A DNA stretch of 64,000 nt. Origin: Ignavibacteria bacterium (GTDB lineage: Bacteria; Bacteroidota; Ignavibacteria; Tepidaquicellales; Tepidaquicellaceae). The notes below the pieces were generated by a model. That model saw only the letters and a list, made by a program, of their open reading frames with translations. It was not told the DNA's origin and ran no database searches. Shown one piece after another: positions 29,228 through 37,645 of the stretch. A program made the translations under genes and the position numbers. Position 1 is the first letter of the stretch. Each line of letters opens with the position of its first letter. Location of the stretch: positions 3,363 to 67,362 of the forward strand of contig JADJTX010000035.1 in assembly GCA_016710985.1 (NCBI GenBank). The letters run 5' to 3'.

Positions 29228-30067
29228 ATGGGCGAGCAATTAGATAAAATAATTCAATCCTCTGATTTCATCAGAAGTAATTTCCCAAAAGGTTTTAAGC
29301 CGGAGATTGCATTAATTACTGAAAACGATTCTGACATCATTAAAGAATTTAAAATTATATCTGAAATTGATTTCTCTCAGATTACAGATTTTAATCAAAC
29401 TTTAAAAAAGATTAAGGGAAAAGTTCTGTTTGCAAAAATAAAAGGGAACGATGTTATTATTTACAATGGCAGATATCATTTCTATGATGGCGTATCGATG
29501 AGAGATATAGGTCATACGATCTATGTTTTAAAATATCTTGGGATAAAGAAAATAATTTCTGTTGAAGAAGTTGGTCATTTGAATCCGAGATTCAATTGCG
29601 GTGAAATCGCATTGATCTATGATCACATAAATTTAATGGGTGATAATCCTCTGATCGGCAAAAATGAAAATGAACTCGGCCTGAGATTTCCGGATATGAG
29701 TAATGCTTATGATAAAGAACTGCATGATAAAGCTTATGAAGTGATTCAAAGTAATATGTTAAAAGTAAATGACGCGGTATTGCTCGGGACGACCGGTCCG
29801 CAAAGCGAGACTGATGCCGAAGCAAGATTCTACCGTGATATCGCTGCGGATATCCTGGGCTATTCAATCGTGCCGGAAAATATTACTGCAATTCACTGCG
29901 GAATAAAGTTTATTGGTATCGGTTTGATAACAAGAGAGCTTGTTGCTGATAAGATGATGGAAGATGAAAGGAGTGAGAAGGAAAAGTTGAAAGAACAGAA
30001 AGAAAGTTTAAAGAAAGCTGAGAAGAAACTGGGGAAAATAATGCAAGACATAATTAAAAATATTTAA
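29228..30067 (+). CDS. Diverged purine nucleoside phosphorylase paralogue
   Basis: 279 residues. It aligns along its length with the PNP upstream (GRYHFYDGVSMRDI for GRFHFYEGYSMDEV; VGHLNPRFNCGEIALIYDHINLM for ALNPKFRRTDLMIMTSHINLL). Key positions are changed: the phosphate loop GTGLGG is ENDSD, NACG is EEVG, GPNLETAAEYRM is GPQSETDAEARFY, GMSTIPE is GYSIVPE, and ITDE is ITRE. The catalytic Glu of the SET motif stays. A charged coiled C-terminus (about 240-279, KEKLKEQKESLKK) is extra. It may have altered specificity or be a non-catalytic partner. No frame break, so selection still maintains it. Confidence 0.8.
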   Translation: MGEQLDKIIQSSDFIRSNFPKGFKPEIALITENDSDIIKEFKIISEIDFSQITDFNQTLKKIKGKVLFAKIKGNDVIIYNGRYHFYDGVSMRDIGHTIYVLKYLGIKKIISVEEVGHLNPRFNCGEIALIYDHINLMGDNPLIGKNENELGLRFPDMSNAYDKELHDKAYEVIQSNMLKVNDAVLLGTTGPQSETDAEARFYRDIAADILGYSIVPENITAIHCGIKFIGIGLITRELVADKMMEDERSEKEKLKEQKESLKKAEKKLGKIMQDIIKNI

Positions 30068-30890
30068 TGGTGAAAGTAAAATCTATTTTTTTATACTTAA
30101 GTTTTGTCATACTGACTTCAGCTGCTATAATTAGTTGTTCGGATGATGATATTATAAATATATCAACACCTGTTCCTGTTGACAGCTCTCAATTCAGATA
30201 TCCTTTTACAGACGGAACGAGTTGGAATTATAAGAGAAGCAGCTTTGTCGGATATACGACCGGATTCAATCAGACATTATTTGATAATTACCCCATTATC
30301 CGCACGGGAAAAATTACAATACTGCATGACACTGTTATTAATTTTGTTACAGTAAAAATTTTTTTAGAAGAATACAATATCGATAATCAAACTACTATTA
30401 TAAACAGGTTTTATTATATAAACACTGATACAGCATTAATTTATTATTCAGATAAGCAATCAGGAAATTCATCAGGCTTTGTTCCTTTCAGGAAAATAAA
30501 AAATAGCTGTATGATTGAGAAACTGAATCTCCAGAAAAAGCCCTGAGTAATTTTCACAAATTTTGCAGATTCACTTCTAAGCAACTTTAAAATATCCAAT
30601 GGTCACAGGAAAGAATGGAACTTTATCCAAATTCTAAGAGTGTCGACTTAAAAGATATGCAGGGTTTGAAAATATAAATACACCAGCAGGAATATTTAGT
30701 TGTATGAAATTACAAAATATTATTTGGGATAAGATTACCGATTATTATTTTTATTCAAAGTTCGGACTAATGAAAAGATTTAGATTGTACGATGATTTTG
30801 TTGCATACATCCGGAAAGTCCTGACGGTATTGGACTTATGATTTAACCAATGACATGGTAGTAACTTCTTACATCATTCCATCGGATTAA
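30067..30890 (+). pseudogene. Lipoprotein of unknown function, several frameshifts
   Basis: The first 159 codons (30067-30546) give a lipoprotein signal (ILTSAAIISC, Cys about 24) and a beta-rich domain starting FRYPFTDGTSWNY, as in Ignavibacteria lipoproteins with a WNY-type repeat. Further matching fragments continue in other frames to a TAA at 30888-30890: ENINTPAGIFSCMKLQ, then GLMKRFRLYDDFV, then TYDLTNDMVVTSYII. At least three shifts are needed, more than in its neighbours, so true decay is possible, but sequence error is equally likely. The ATG overlaps the previous stop. Confidence 0.5.
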
Positions 30891-30931
30891 TAAATATAAG
30901 TTTAACAATAAATTTAAATAGAAACAACTTT

Positions 30932-31807
30932 ATGTCAACACGGCTTGAAATCCCAAAGATGTACAAGCTCTTCATCGGAGGCAAGTTTACACGTACCGAA
31001 TCCGAAAGATATCTCGATGCAATAAATCCTAAGACAAAGGAAAAGATCTGCAATATCTCAAGAGCATCGAGAAAAGATCTGCGAAATGCCGTAGTTGTTG
31101 CGAAAGCGGGATTCAATGACTGGAGCGGAAAAACTGCTTACGAGCGAGGTCAGATAATGTACAGGCTAGCAGAGATGCTCGAAGGAAGAAAAGATCAGTT
31201 CATAGATGAAGTTTATATTTCGACAAAACAATCTAAAGCTGAATGTATCAAAGAGGTTCATAAAGCAATTGACAGAGTGATCTACTACGCAGGATTCTGT
31301 GATAAATGGATGCAGCTTGTCGGAACGGTCAATCCGGTTCAGGCAGGTTATTTTAATTTTTCCGTACCCGAACCGACAGGTTTAGTCGGAATCATTTTAC
31401 CGGATGATCTTAGTTTTCTTCCATTGATCTCAAGAGTTGCTGTAGCATTGACTTCAGGGAATTCATGTATCATTCTTGCAAACGAAAATTCTCCTTTACC
31501 GTCATTATCATTTTCAGAAGTAATAGCGACGAGCGATTTCCCGGCCGGTGTGATAAATATTCTGACAGGACAAAAGAAGGAAGTTGTTCCTCATCTTGCC
31601 GGACATTTTGAAATAAGTGCAATTGACTTCTGCGATGAAAATGCAGAATTGAAAAAAAGTGTAATGGAGCTTTGCGCAAATAATGTGAAGAGATTTCATT
31701 CATTATCAAAAGACTGGAACTGGTACTCGGATGAAATAAATGAGAATTTGAAAGAGATTGAAAAGTTTATAGAAATAAAGACTGTGTGGCATACGATGGG
31801 GAATTAA
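30932..31807 (+). CDS. Truncated aldehyde dehydrogenase-family protein lacking the catalytic domain
   Basis: 291 residues against about 480 for the family. Residues about 10-215 form the NAD-binding half: YKLFIGGKFTRTES, INPKTKEKICNISRAS, FNDWSGKTAYERGQIMYRLAEML, PEPTGLVGIILPD, FPAGVINILTGQ. The sequence leaves the family near AIDFCDENAELKKS, where the catalytic Glu region should start, and the active-site cysteine domain is missing. Neither a stop artefact nor a shift explains this, since no family sequence follows. Comparable short ALDH-like proteins occur beside full-length ones; none is adjacent here. It is probably non-catalytic. A 7-mer array starts in its last codons. Confidence 0.75.
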   Translation: MSTRLEIPKMYKLFIGGKFTRTESERYLDAINPKTKEKICNISRASRKDLRNAVVVAKAGFNDWSGKTAYERGQIMYRLAEMLEGRKDQFIDEVYISTKQSKAECIKEVHKAIDRVIYYAGFCDKWMQLVGTVNPVQAGYFNFSVPEPTGLVGIILPDDLSFLPLISRVAVALTSGNSCIILANENSPLPSLSFSEVIATSDFPAGVINILTGQKKEVVPHLAGHFEISAIDFCDENAELKKSVMELCANNVKRFHSLSKDWNWYSDEINENLKEIEKFIEIKTVWHTMGN

Positions 31808-31932
31808 CAATTAACAATTAACAATGAGCAATTAGCAATGAACAATGAGCAATGAACAATGAGCAATGAATAATGGGTAATCAACAAAATTGTTAATACT
31901 CAATACTCAATACTCAATACTTAATACTTAAT
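31802..31932 (+). repeat. 7-bp tandem arrays abutting the ALDH stop
   Basis: AATTAAC (three units, the first containing the TAA stop at 31805-31807) grades into AATGAGC/AATGAAC units (about 8) and, after a short break, AATACTC/AATACTT units (about 6) that end 8 bp before the TspO start. In the first part almost every unit holds TAA, TGA or TAG. Confidence 0.9.
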
Positions 31933-31940
31933 ACCACAGA

Positions 31941-32410
31941 ATGTCCAATATTTTAAAACTAATTATCAGCATCGTCATTTGTCAGCTTGCTGGAGTGATC
32001 GGAACGGTCTTTACTGTTGATTCCATACCGAACTGGTACGCGGGTTTGAACAAGCCTGCATTGAATCCGCCTAACTGGCTCTTCGGACCGGTCTGGATCA
32101 TTTTATATTTAATGATGGGAATATCTTTGTTCATCGTATGGAAGGAGGATTTAAAAATAAAGAAATAAAATCGGCTTTCTTAATTTTTATTATACAGCTG
32201 ATTTTCAATGCTGCATGGTCTGTTGTTTTCTTCGGAATGCAGTCCCCTGCCGGCGGATTAGTTGTGATTGTAATTCTGTGGATACTTATACTGATAACGA
32301 TTTTGCGATTCATGAAAATATCCCGTGTTGCAGGGATTCTTTTAATTCCGTATTTGTTATGGGTATCATTCGCAACATACTTAAACTTTTCAATTTACAG
32401 ATTAAATTAA
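31941..32410 (+). CDS. tspO: TspO/MBR family membrane protein, one frameshift
   Basis: About 157 residues after restoring one A in AAAAA near 32155 (join: WKEDLKNKEIKSAF). Five membrane helices. The family core WYAGLNKPALNPPNWLFGPVW followed by LYLMMGIS is present, as are FNAAWSVVFFGMQSP and PYLLWVSFATYLN. TspO binds porphyrins and sterol-like ligands and takes part in stress responses. Co-directional with the L,D-transpeptidase gene 18 bp downstream. Confidence 0.9.
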
Positions 32411-32428
32411 TTTTCATAAAATTCTAAC

Positions 32429-33565
32429 ATGCAAAAAATTCTGAATAAATATTTTTCAGCAATACTAATCTCAATTTTTTTAATCTCCGCCGGACGATTA
32501 ATTGCAGGTGATTCCCCGGTTAATGTGCACAAAATACAAGAAGAAGCAGACAGTGAAAAGCTTTTCTTTGAAACTACTGATATCGGGTCAAGTGATGCTG
32601 TAATCACCGATCATCTGCTTGAGCAGTTTCCGATAATATCTGAAAAGGAAATCAACAGAATAATATTGACTAAAACCATTTCACAGGAGCAATCCGTGTC
32701 TGATACACAGGACAGTACTCTTATTTCAGCGTCTGAAACTCTGTACAAAGTTTCATTCGAAGTACCAAAAAATTATCTTGCCGACACTGTTAAAATATTA
32801 TGGCATCTTAACATACCTGGTTTCGAATCAAAAATTTACCAGCTTTATAATAACGAACAAATTTACATTGATACCTGGCCAAATGTTGTAGGCACCGCGG
32901 GCACTAAAACCTATACAGGAAATTTTGAGGCATATAAAATACGCAACTGGCCGTTTTACAAAGATCCGGATCCGTCGAAAGCAGATCTTCCGCCTACAAA
33001 GCCGGGTCCCGGAAATCCCCTTGGTTTGTTCGTTGTGCATTATGATCAGAATTCTTTAAGATATTTTCACGGAACAAATAAAAACAATCTGCTGAATAGC
33101 AAGATGCGAAACCTTTCTCATGGCTGCGTGAGAAATGATAATGACAATATAGAAAAAATGAAGCAGTTCATTATTAAGAGAGTTGTAAAGTCCGAAGATC
33201 TGAGCAGCTGGCTTAAGAGTAAGAAAACACTGATCTATGATTTTGAAGAGATCGATAAGTTTCCGGTGCAGATCACTTATAAGACATTTGATATTGATAA
33301 AGATGAATCAGGAGACTATATAATATTATATAAAGATATTTATAATTACAGCAACCCGGATAAAATAAACGCAGAGCTCAATGACACGTCCTTAATTATA
33401 TTGTCAAGCAGGGAAAATATTGCAGCTGAATATCAGAAAAAATTCGGGACTGAATTGCCTGTGGAAACTTTGAACATGATGATCGACTATGTTATTAACA
33501 AAGGAGTATTCTATGACAAGTTTTATATCGAGGATTTGAAGCAGACATTCATGGTACAGAATTAA
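32429..33565 (+). CDS. L,D-transpeptidase (YkuD fold)
   Basis: 378 residues with a signal peptide (about 9-26). The YkuD catalytic domain covers about residues 105-240. It has FHGTNK (213-218) and the active-site SHGCVRNDN with Cys233. The segment NWPFYKDPDPSKADLPP is also typical of the family. It cross-links peptidoglycan stems or anchors proteins in the periplasm through a thioester on Cys233. The last 135 residues are extra and unrecognised. It converges with the lipoprotein gene, overlapping it by 4 bp. Confidence 0.88.
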   Translation: MQKILNKYFSAILISIFLISAGRLIAGDSPVNVHKIQEEADSEKLFFETTDIGSSDAVITDHLLEQFPIISEKEINRIILTKTISQEQSVSDTQDSTLISASETLYKVSFEVPKNYLADTVKILWHLNIPGFESKIYQLYNNEQIYIDTWPNVVGTAGTKTYTGNFEAYKIRNWPFYKDPDPSKADLPPTKPGPGNPLGLFVVHYDQNSLRYFHGTNKNNLLNSKMRNLSHGCVRNDNDNIEKMKQFIIKRVVKSEDLSSWLKSKKTLIYDFEEIDKFPVQITYKTFDIDKDESGDYIILYKDIYNYSNPDKINAELNDTSLIILSSRENIAAEYQKKFGTELPVETLNMMIDYVINKGVFYDKFYIEDLKQTFMVQN

Positions 33566-34089
33566 AAACTTTCATCCCGCCATCTTTGAATTTTCCAGAT
33601 GTCATCCGAAGAATTTCTGCGCATGTTCATGTCTACAAATCCGTTCACTCTTGTGATGTCGCTGGGATTGAAAGTAATGGTGAGATTAAAACTTCGTTTT
33701 ACATTTTGCTCCAGTGAATCACCTCCCTGAAAAATAATGTTGTTCCATATGATCTCGATTTTTTGAGCACTCTGAAACAACCCGTTCGTTGTCCTCATTT
33801 CAGTCGGTCTGTCCCATGACACATCAAACCCGGATTCATAATCCCTGTAGATGAATACAAAATCTTCTGCGATCAGATTTCCATACACGGTAGTGTCTTT
33901 GAATGTATATGCGTATTTGAAATTCTGAAATAATCCTTCTATTGTTTTCTGATCTGTTAAAATGGATGTAGGTGTACTGTCATCTAAGCTTGGTGAGAAA
34001 ATATTATCACACGATGCAATGAACAATGAGCATTGAGCAATGAGCAATAAAAAGATTTTTGAAAATGATATTTTCCTTTCAACTTTCAA
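33562..34089 (-). CDS. Lipoprotein with NTF2-like fold; signal peptide coded by a 7-mer repeat
   Basis: 175 residues. Lipobox FIASC (Cys about 28), then an NTF2-like domain (IEGLFQNFKYAYTFKDTTVYGNLIAEDFVFIYRD; WKIQRWRDE at the end), the same fold pattern as in the next gene upstream. The hydrophobic core LLIAQCSLFIAS is encoded by five tandem 7-mers (ATTGCTC-like), the same kind as the intergenic arrays. The start is a TTG at 34089 inside another 7-mer array that begins at the stop of the upstream gene. A later start is possible. Function unknown. Confidence 0.65.
   Translation of the reverse strand: MKVERKISFSKIFLLLIAQCSLFIASCDNIFSPSLDDSTPTSILTDQKTIEGLFQNFKYAYTFKDTTVYGNLIAEDFVFIYRDYESGFDVSWDRPTEMRTTNGLFQSAQKIEIIWNNIIFQGGDSLEQNVKRSFNLTITFNPSDITRVNGFVDMNMRRNSSDDIWKIQRWRDESF
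34018..34056 (-). repeat. 7-bp tandem array inside coding sequence
   Basis: On the sense strand ATTGCTC, ATTGCTC, AATGCTC, ATTGTTC, ATTGCAT run through the signal-peptide codons of the lipoprotein. The same 7-mer, in reverse complement, makes up the non-coding array after the aldehyde dehydrogenase (31820-31875). Confidence 0.85.
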
Positions 34090-34104
34090 CTTTTAACTTT
34101 TAAC

Positions 34105-34692
34105 TTAATTATAAAAATTTGCTTTCAGTACACTCCATGTCGTATCATTATTATTATCAATAAAATCATACCAGGTATGAATAGACCAAAGACTTCTTGA
34201 ATCTGAGCCCATCACAAATCTTAATTTTCCTTTCACTTCTTTTGAAACGTTCGTCCGGGCGTGATTAAAAACAAGTATATAATCCATATCAAGTATTGCA
34301 GAGTCTATGGCAGTAGTAAATGATTCATTGTCCGGGAACAGGTTTGAGGAAGCAGTCTGGTCAGTCGCCGAGATAAGATTGCTGAAATAAATTCTCTCAC
34401 TGTTAAGATTCCACGTGAGAAAGACAGGGTAAGAAGACTGAGACAAAGCATCCGGAATGAATCTGAATCTTCTCACTGAATAAACAGAGTCTACAAAGCA
34501 TCTCATGTAATTATCAAGATCTTTTTCAGCAATGGAATAGATAAGATTAGTCAAAACGATATCAGGAGAAGTAGGCTGAATGAAGGTGGAGCGTGTCTGT
34601 GTCGGAGGTTCAACATCGCGGGTGTCGAACAGCCCGCAGCCCTGAAGCGACACAATAATGAACATCAATATTAAATTAAGATTTCTTTGCAA
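34105..34692 (-). CDS. Lipoprotein of unknown function (NTF2-like)
   Basis: 195 residues. Signal MQRNLNLILMFIIVSLQGC with lipobox LQGC (Cys19). The middle (SPDIVLTNLIYSIAEKDLDNYMRCFVD) and the end (LWSIHTWYDFIDNN) match the general plan of NTF2-like secreted domains and of the lipoprotein downstream, so the two may be old duplicates. The start overlaps the end of the methyltransferase gene by 17 bp. A short 7-mer array (AGTTAAA/AGTTGAA) follows its stop directly and leads into the next gene. Confidence 0.65.
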   Translation of the reverse strand: MQRNLNLILMFIIVSLQGCGLFDTRDVEPPTQTRSTFIQPTSPDIVLTNLIYSIAEKDLDNYMRCFVDSVYSVRRFRFIPDALSQSSYPVFLTWNLNSERIYFSNLISATDQTASSNLFPDNESFTTAIDSAILDMDYILVFNHARTNVSKEVKGKLRFVMGSDSRSLWSIHTWYDFIDNNNDTTWSVLKANFYN

Positions 34693-35473
34693 TGATGATT
34701 AACCGCTGGGATTTGTTTATATTAAACTTATTTCCGAAATAATCTCCGTAGATATTCTGAAATTTAAGATCATAACTCTCAAATGCTTTTTTAAATTCAC
34801 TTACTGAGTATAATTTCAAAACCTCATCAAAATTTAAAATTTCTTTTCCCTTTTTGATTGTAATATGTTTCCTGACAAAACCATTCTCAATTTTCCTTTT
34901 CTGCTCTACTATGATCTTACCATGCCTGGTTTTTGAGTAAGGGATAATATTTTTTTCAATGTATCCTTTGTTAAGGAAATCAAATATGAAGTATCCGCCG
35001 GTCTTCAGGGAGTCAGAGACATTCTCAATTACTTTGAAATTTTCTTTATCATCTTCGAAATATCCAAAGCTGGTGAATATGTTAACAGCGATGTCAAAAG
35101 AGTTTTTAAAATTAAAATCTCTCATGTCCTTAATAAGAAACCTGACTTTAAGATCTTTTTCTTTAGAATTCTTATGAGCTTTTTTCGCTTCGCTGATCAG
35201 AAATTTTGAAAGGTCAAAACCTGTAACATCAAACCCTCTGCGTGCAAGCTCTAAAGAGTGTCTTCCGGATCCACAGGCAATATCAAGAACTTTAGACTTT
35301 GTGTTTACGGATATGCTTCTCTGAAGCAGGTTGACCATCCAGCGGGCATCTTCCTCATCCCTGTGCTGGTAAAGTTCAAGATAAAACTTATTTGAGAACC
35401 ATTTTTCAAACCAACTCTTAGATTTGGGATTTGGAATTTCGGATTTGGAATTTATCGATCTATGTTTTACCAA
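34676..35473 (-). CDS. Class I SAM-dependent methyltransferase; N-terminus runs through a repeat
   Basis: 265 residues as called. SAM motif I VLDIACGSGRHSLELARRG, with post-motifs FDVTGFDLS and VRFLIKDMRDF, and FDIAVNIFTSFGYF (motif IV). Family members normally begin close to WFEKWFSNKFYLELYQHRD. Here about 20 residues before that (NSKSEIPNPKSKS) are encoded by an ATTCCAA/ATCCCAA 7-mer repeat, so the repeat has been taken into the reading frame or the real start lies inside it. Substrate unknown. It lies downstream of recR. Confidence 0.8.
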   Translation of the reverse strand: MVKHRSINSKSEIPNPKSKSWFEKWFSNKFYLELYQHRDEEDARWMVNLLQRSISVNTKSKVLDIACGSGRHSLELARRGFDVTGFDLSKFLISEAKKAHKNSKEKDLKVRFLIKDMRDFNFKNSFDIAVNIFTSFGYFEDDKENFKVIENVSDSLKTGGYFIFDFLNKGYIEKNIIPYSKTRHGKIIVEQKRKIENGFVRKHITIKKGKEILNFDEVLKLYSVSEFKKAFESYDLKFQNIYGDYFGNKFNINKSQRLIIIAKKS

Positions 35474-35612
35474 CTGTATATAGTCTAAATTTCCTAGACA
35501 ATTTAATTTGAAAAAAATGCTTTAGTTTAAAACTCTAAATAAAAAAAATTCCAATATTAAATCTCAAATTCCAAATTGAGAAATTCCAAATCCTAAATTC
35601 CAAATCTAAAAT
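35474..35612 (-). repeat. 7-bp degenerate array abutting the recR stop
   Basis: On the sense strand TTTAGAT and TTGGAAT-like units follow the recR TAG, whose triplet is part of the first unit. The complementary unit ATTCCAA continues beyond the array in the first codons of the methyltransferase (about 35405-35450). The two blocks could therefore pair in the transcript. Confidence 0.75.
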
Positions 35613-36221
35613 CTAAACAACAACTCTTCCCTCGAGGGCTTTAGCAAGTGTAACTTCGTCAGCAAACTCAAGATCAGAACCTATCGGAATTCCTCTGGCT
35701 ATTCTTGTTATTTTTATTTCAAGCGGCTTAATAAGTTTGGAGAGATACAGAATTGTAGTTTCACCTTCTACGGTCGGATTGAGAGCAAGTATCAGCTCCT
35801 CAACAGCATTTCCGTTGTCCCTTCCCAATCTCAGCAATAATTCTCTGATCCGGATATCGTTGGGTCCTATTCCGTCAAGCGGAGAGATTATTCCGTGAAG
35901 TACGTGATACTTACCTTTGAACTCGTTAGTCTTTTCGATTGCAAATACATCCTGCGGTTCTTCTACTATGCAGATCACTTTGCTGCTTCTTTGCGGAGAA
36001 TCACAGATCCTGCAGATCTCATTTTCAGTAATGTTACAGCAGACACTGCAAAACCGCAGCTTGTCTTTTGTTTCAATCAGCGCACTGGAAAATTTCAGAA
36101 CCTCTTCTCTCGGCTGACGTGTTATATACATTGCCAGCCTCTGAGCGGTTTTTCTGCCTATCTGAGGTAGTTTTGAAAATTCCTCGATCAAATTTTCCAG
36201 AGCATCTGAAGTATTCTGCAT
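35613..36221 (-). CDS. recR: Recombination mediator RecR
   Basis: 202 residues, full length. A helix-hairpin-helix (LPQIGRKTAQRLAMYI, about 17-32) is followed by a four-cysteine zinc finger (CSVCCNI...CRIC), the Toprim domain (VICIVEEPQDVFAIE) and a C-terminal ARGIPIGSDLEFADEVTL Walker-like motif. With RecO/RecF it loads RecA at gaps. It is 15 bp downstream of ebfC on the same strand, the classic dnaX-ebfC-recR order. No dnaX is present here. Confidence 0.95.
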   Translation of the reverse strand: MQNTSDALENLIEEFSKLPQIGRKTAQRLAMYITRQPREEVLKFSSALIETKDKLRFCSVCCNITENEICRICDSPQRSSKVICIVEEPQDVFAIEKTNEFKGKYHVLHGIISPLDGIGPNDIRIRELLLRLGRDNGNAVEELILALNPTVEGETTILYLSKLIKPLEIKITRIARGIPIGSDLEFADEVTLAKALEGRVVV

Positions 36222-36236
36222 TTAATAATGACTGTT

Positions 36237-36572
36237 TTAAAAGTTAGGTAATTTCAGTCCCGGTATGTTTGGCATCATGCCCGAAGTAGCTTTTGACATT
36301 TCGTCATTTGCCATTTTCTGTGAACTCTCCAGCGCTTTATTTATAGCTGCAATCAAAAGGTCTTCAAGCATCTGAGGATCTTCAGGATTGATGATCTCTT
36401 TCTCGATCTCAATTTTGGTAATAATGTTCTTTCCGTTAACTGTTACCTTCACCATACCGCCGCCTGACTCTTCCGTTATCAGCTTGTTTTCAAGCTCTGC
36501 CTGAATCTGATCCATCTTGTCCTGCATTTTTTTTACCTGTTTCAGCATTCCCTGCATTTGTCCCTGGTTCAT
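36237..36572 (-). CDS. ebfC: YbaB/EbfC nucleoid-associated protein
   Basis: 111 residues. MLKQVKKMQDKMDQIQAELE, then VKVTVNGKNIITKIEIE and DLLIAAINKALESSQKM, are the family pattern. It forms a DNA-binding dimer. It is directly upstream of recR, as in most bacteria. A purine-rich ribosome-binding site (AAGGAGA) precedes the ATG. Followed upstream by about 220 bp without a gene. Confidence 0.93.
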   Translation of the reverse strand: MNQGQMQGMLKQVKKMQDKMDQIQAELENKLITEESGGGMVKVTVNGKNIITKIEIEKEIINPEDPQMLEDLLIAAINKALESSQKMANDEMSKATSGMMPNIPGLKLPNF

Positions 36573-36792
36573 TTTATTTTCTCCTTATGTTAAATTATTT
36601 TTGTTTTTATAAAATTTGTATAATTAAGATTTATTACAATGTTTAAATCATAACACTTATTCTCTCAATCATAGTTTTTCAGCCACGAATTCTTACCAAC
36701 TTACCGAATGTACATTAATCTTATCTAAATAATTCGGAAAAATTAGTGGGAATTAGTGGCAGTCTATCCTTTAATGTTTAAACAAATATAAA

Positions 36793-37530
36793 TTAAATTT
36801 TAAAAAGACTTTCATCATTTACTTTAATAGCATTATGACTGTAGTACGGCTCACCGAATTCAACTCCAATCTTAAACCCGAAATGTCTCGCCCTTGCTTC
36901 AACTTCATTATCGAACAACTTCGAGCTGATAAAAGTCTGTGGCTCTTTACTGTCGCTGTTATAAAATTGTGACCTGTAACATTTTAAAACCTCAAGCTTT
37001 TTCTGAAATGTTTTACTGATATCAAATATGAAGCTAATTGGAATATCGACAGCATTTCTGTAGTAATAAATATTTTTCGGTCGGTATGATTCTAGATTAC
37101 CGGTTTTTATTTTACTTAAGCCCGAGTAAAAAAATGACTCGCGGATAAGATTGCTTGCATTGATATGGTCAGGATGACGGTCATGCGGATATGGAGCGAA
37201 AACAATTTTCGGGCGGTATTCTCTTATGACTCTGATTATCTTTTCTTTATTAATTTTATTTATTTCAATGTTGCCGTCGGAAATCTTTAAATTTGTTCTG
37301 AAGGAAAGCTTTAATAATTCAGAAGCTGTATCCGTTTCTTTCTTTCTTAATTTCAGATTTCCGCGTGTGCTCAATTCACCAAGAGTCAGATCTACTATGC
37401 CGACATTTTTACCTACAGCTGTTAAACTTAAGATAGTTCCTCCGCAGTTTATTTCAGCATCATCAGGATGAGCGGCAAAAATTATTACGTCGAGCTTTTT
37501 GATATTTGAAATTGGATTTTTGATTTGCAA
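36793..37530 (-). CDS. bshB1: Bacillithiol biosynthesis deacetylase BshB1
   Basis: 245 residues. The PIG-L/LmbE zinc deacetylase has AAHPDDAEINCGG (the two metal ligands His-x-x-Asp) and YPHDRHPDHINAS (third ligand). DLTLGELSTRG, YRPKNIYYYRN and EVEARARHFGFKIGVEFGEPY mark the BshB1 subgroup, which removes the acetyl group from GlcNAc-malate. Bacillithiol is known in several Bacteroidota. The other bsh genes are not in the window. The first 10 residues (QIKNPISNIKK) are low in complexity and resemble repeat-derived sequence; the conserved part begins at LDVIIFAAH. Confidence 0.88.
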   Translation of the reverse strand: MQIKNPISNIKKLDVIIFAAHPDDAEINCGGTILSLTAVGKNVGIVDLTLGELSTRGNLKLRKKETDTASELLKLSFRTNLKISDGNIEINKINKEKIIRVIREYRPKIVFAPYPHDRHPDHINASNLIRESFFYSGLSKIKTGNLESYRPKNIYYYRNAVDIPISFIFDISKTFQKKLEVLKCYRSQFYNSDSKEPQTFISSKLFDNEVEARARHFGFKIGVEFGEPYYSHNAIKVNDESLFKI

Positions 37531-37645
37531 ATATAATCAATATGAAGTATGAATTAAATTTAAAAGAATGTTCAAATAAAAATTTAATTAACTTTAAACT
37601 TTTCTTTTATTCCAATAAATTGAATTAAATCATAAAAAAGAATTA

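Noticed and set aside
28799..29239. Minus-strand genes rich in THSTHSTHS or YTPHTPHTP
   Set aside because: They read the GTGTGGAGT array antisense and overlap the PNP gene.
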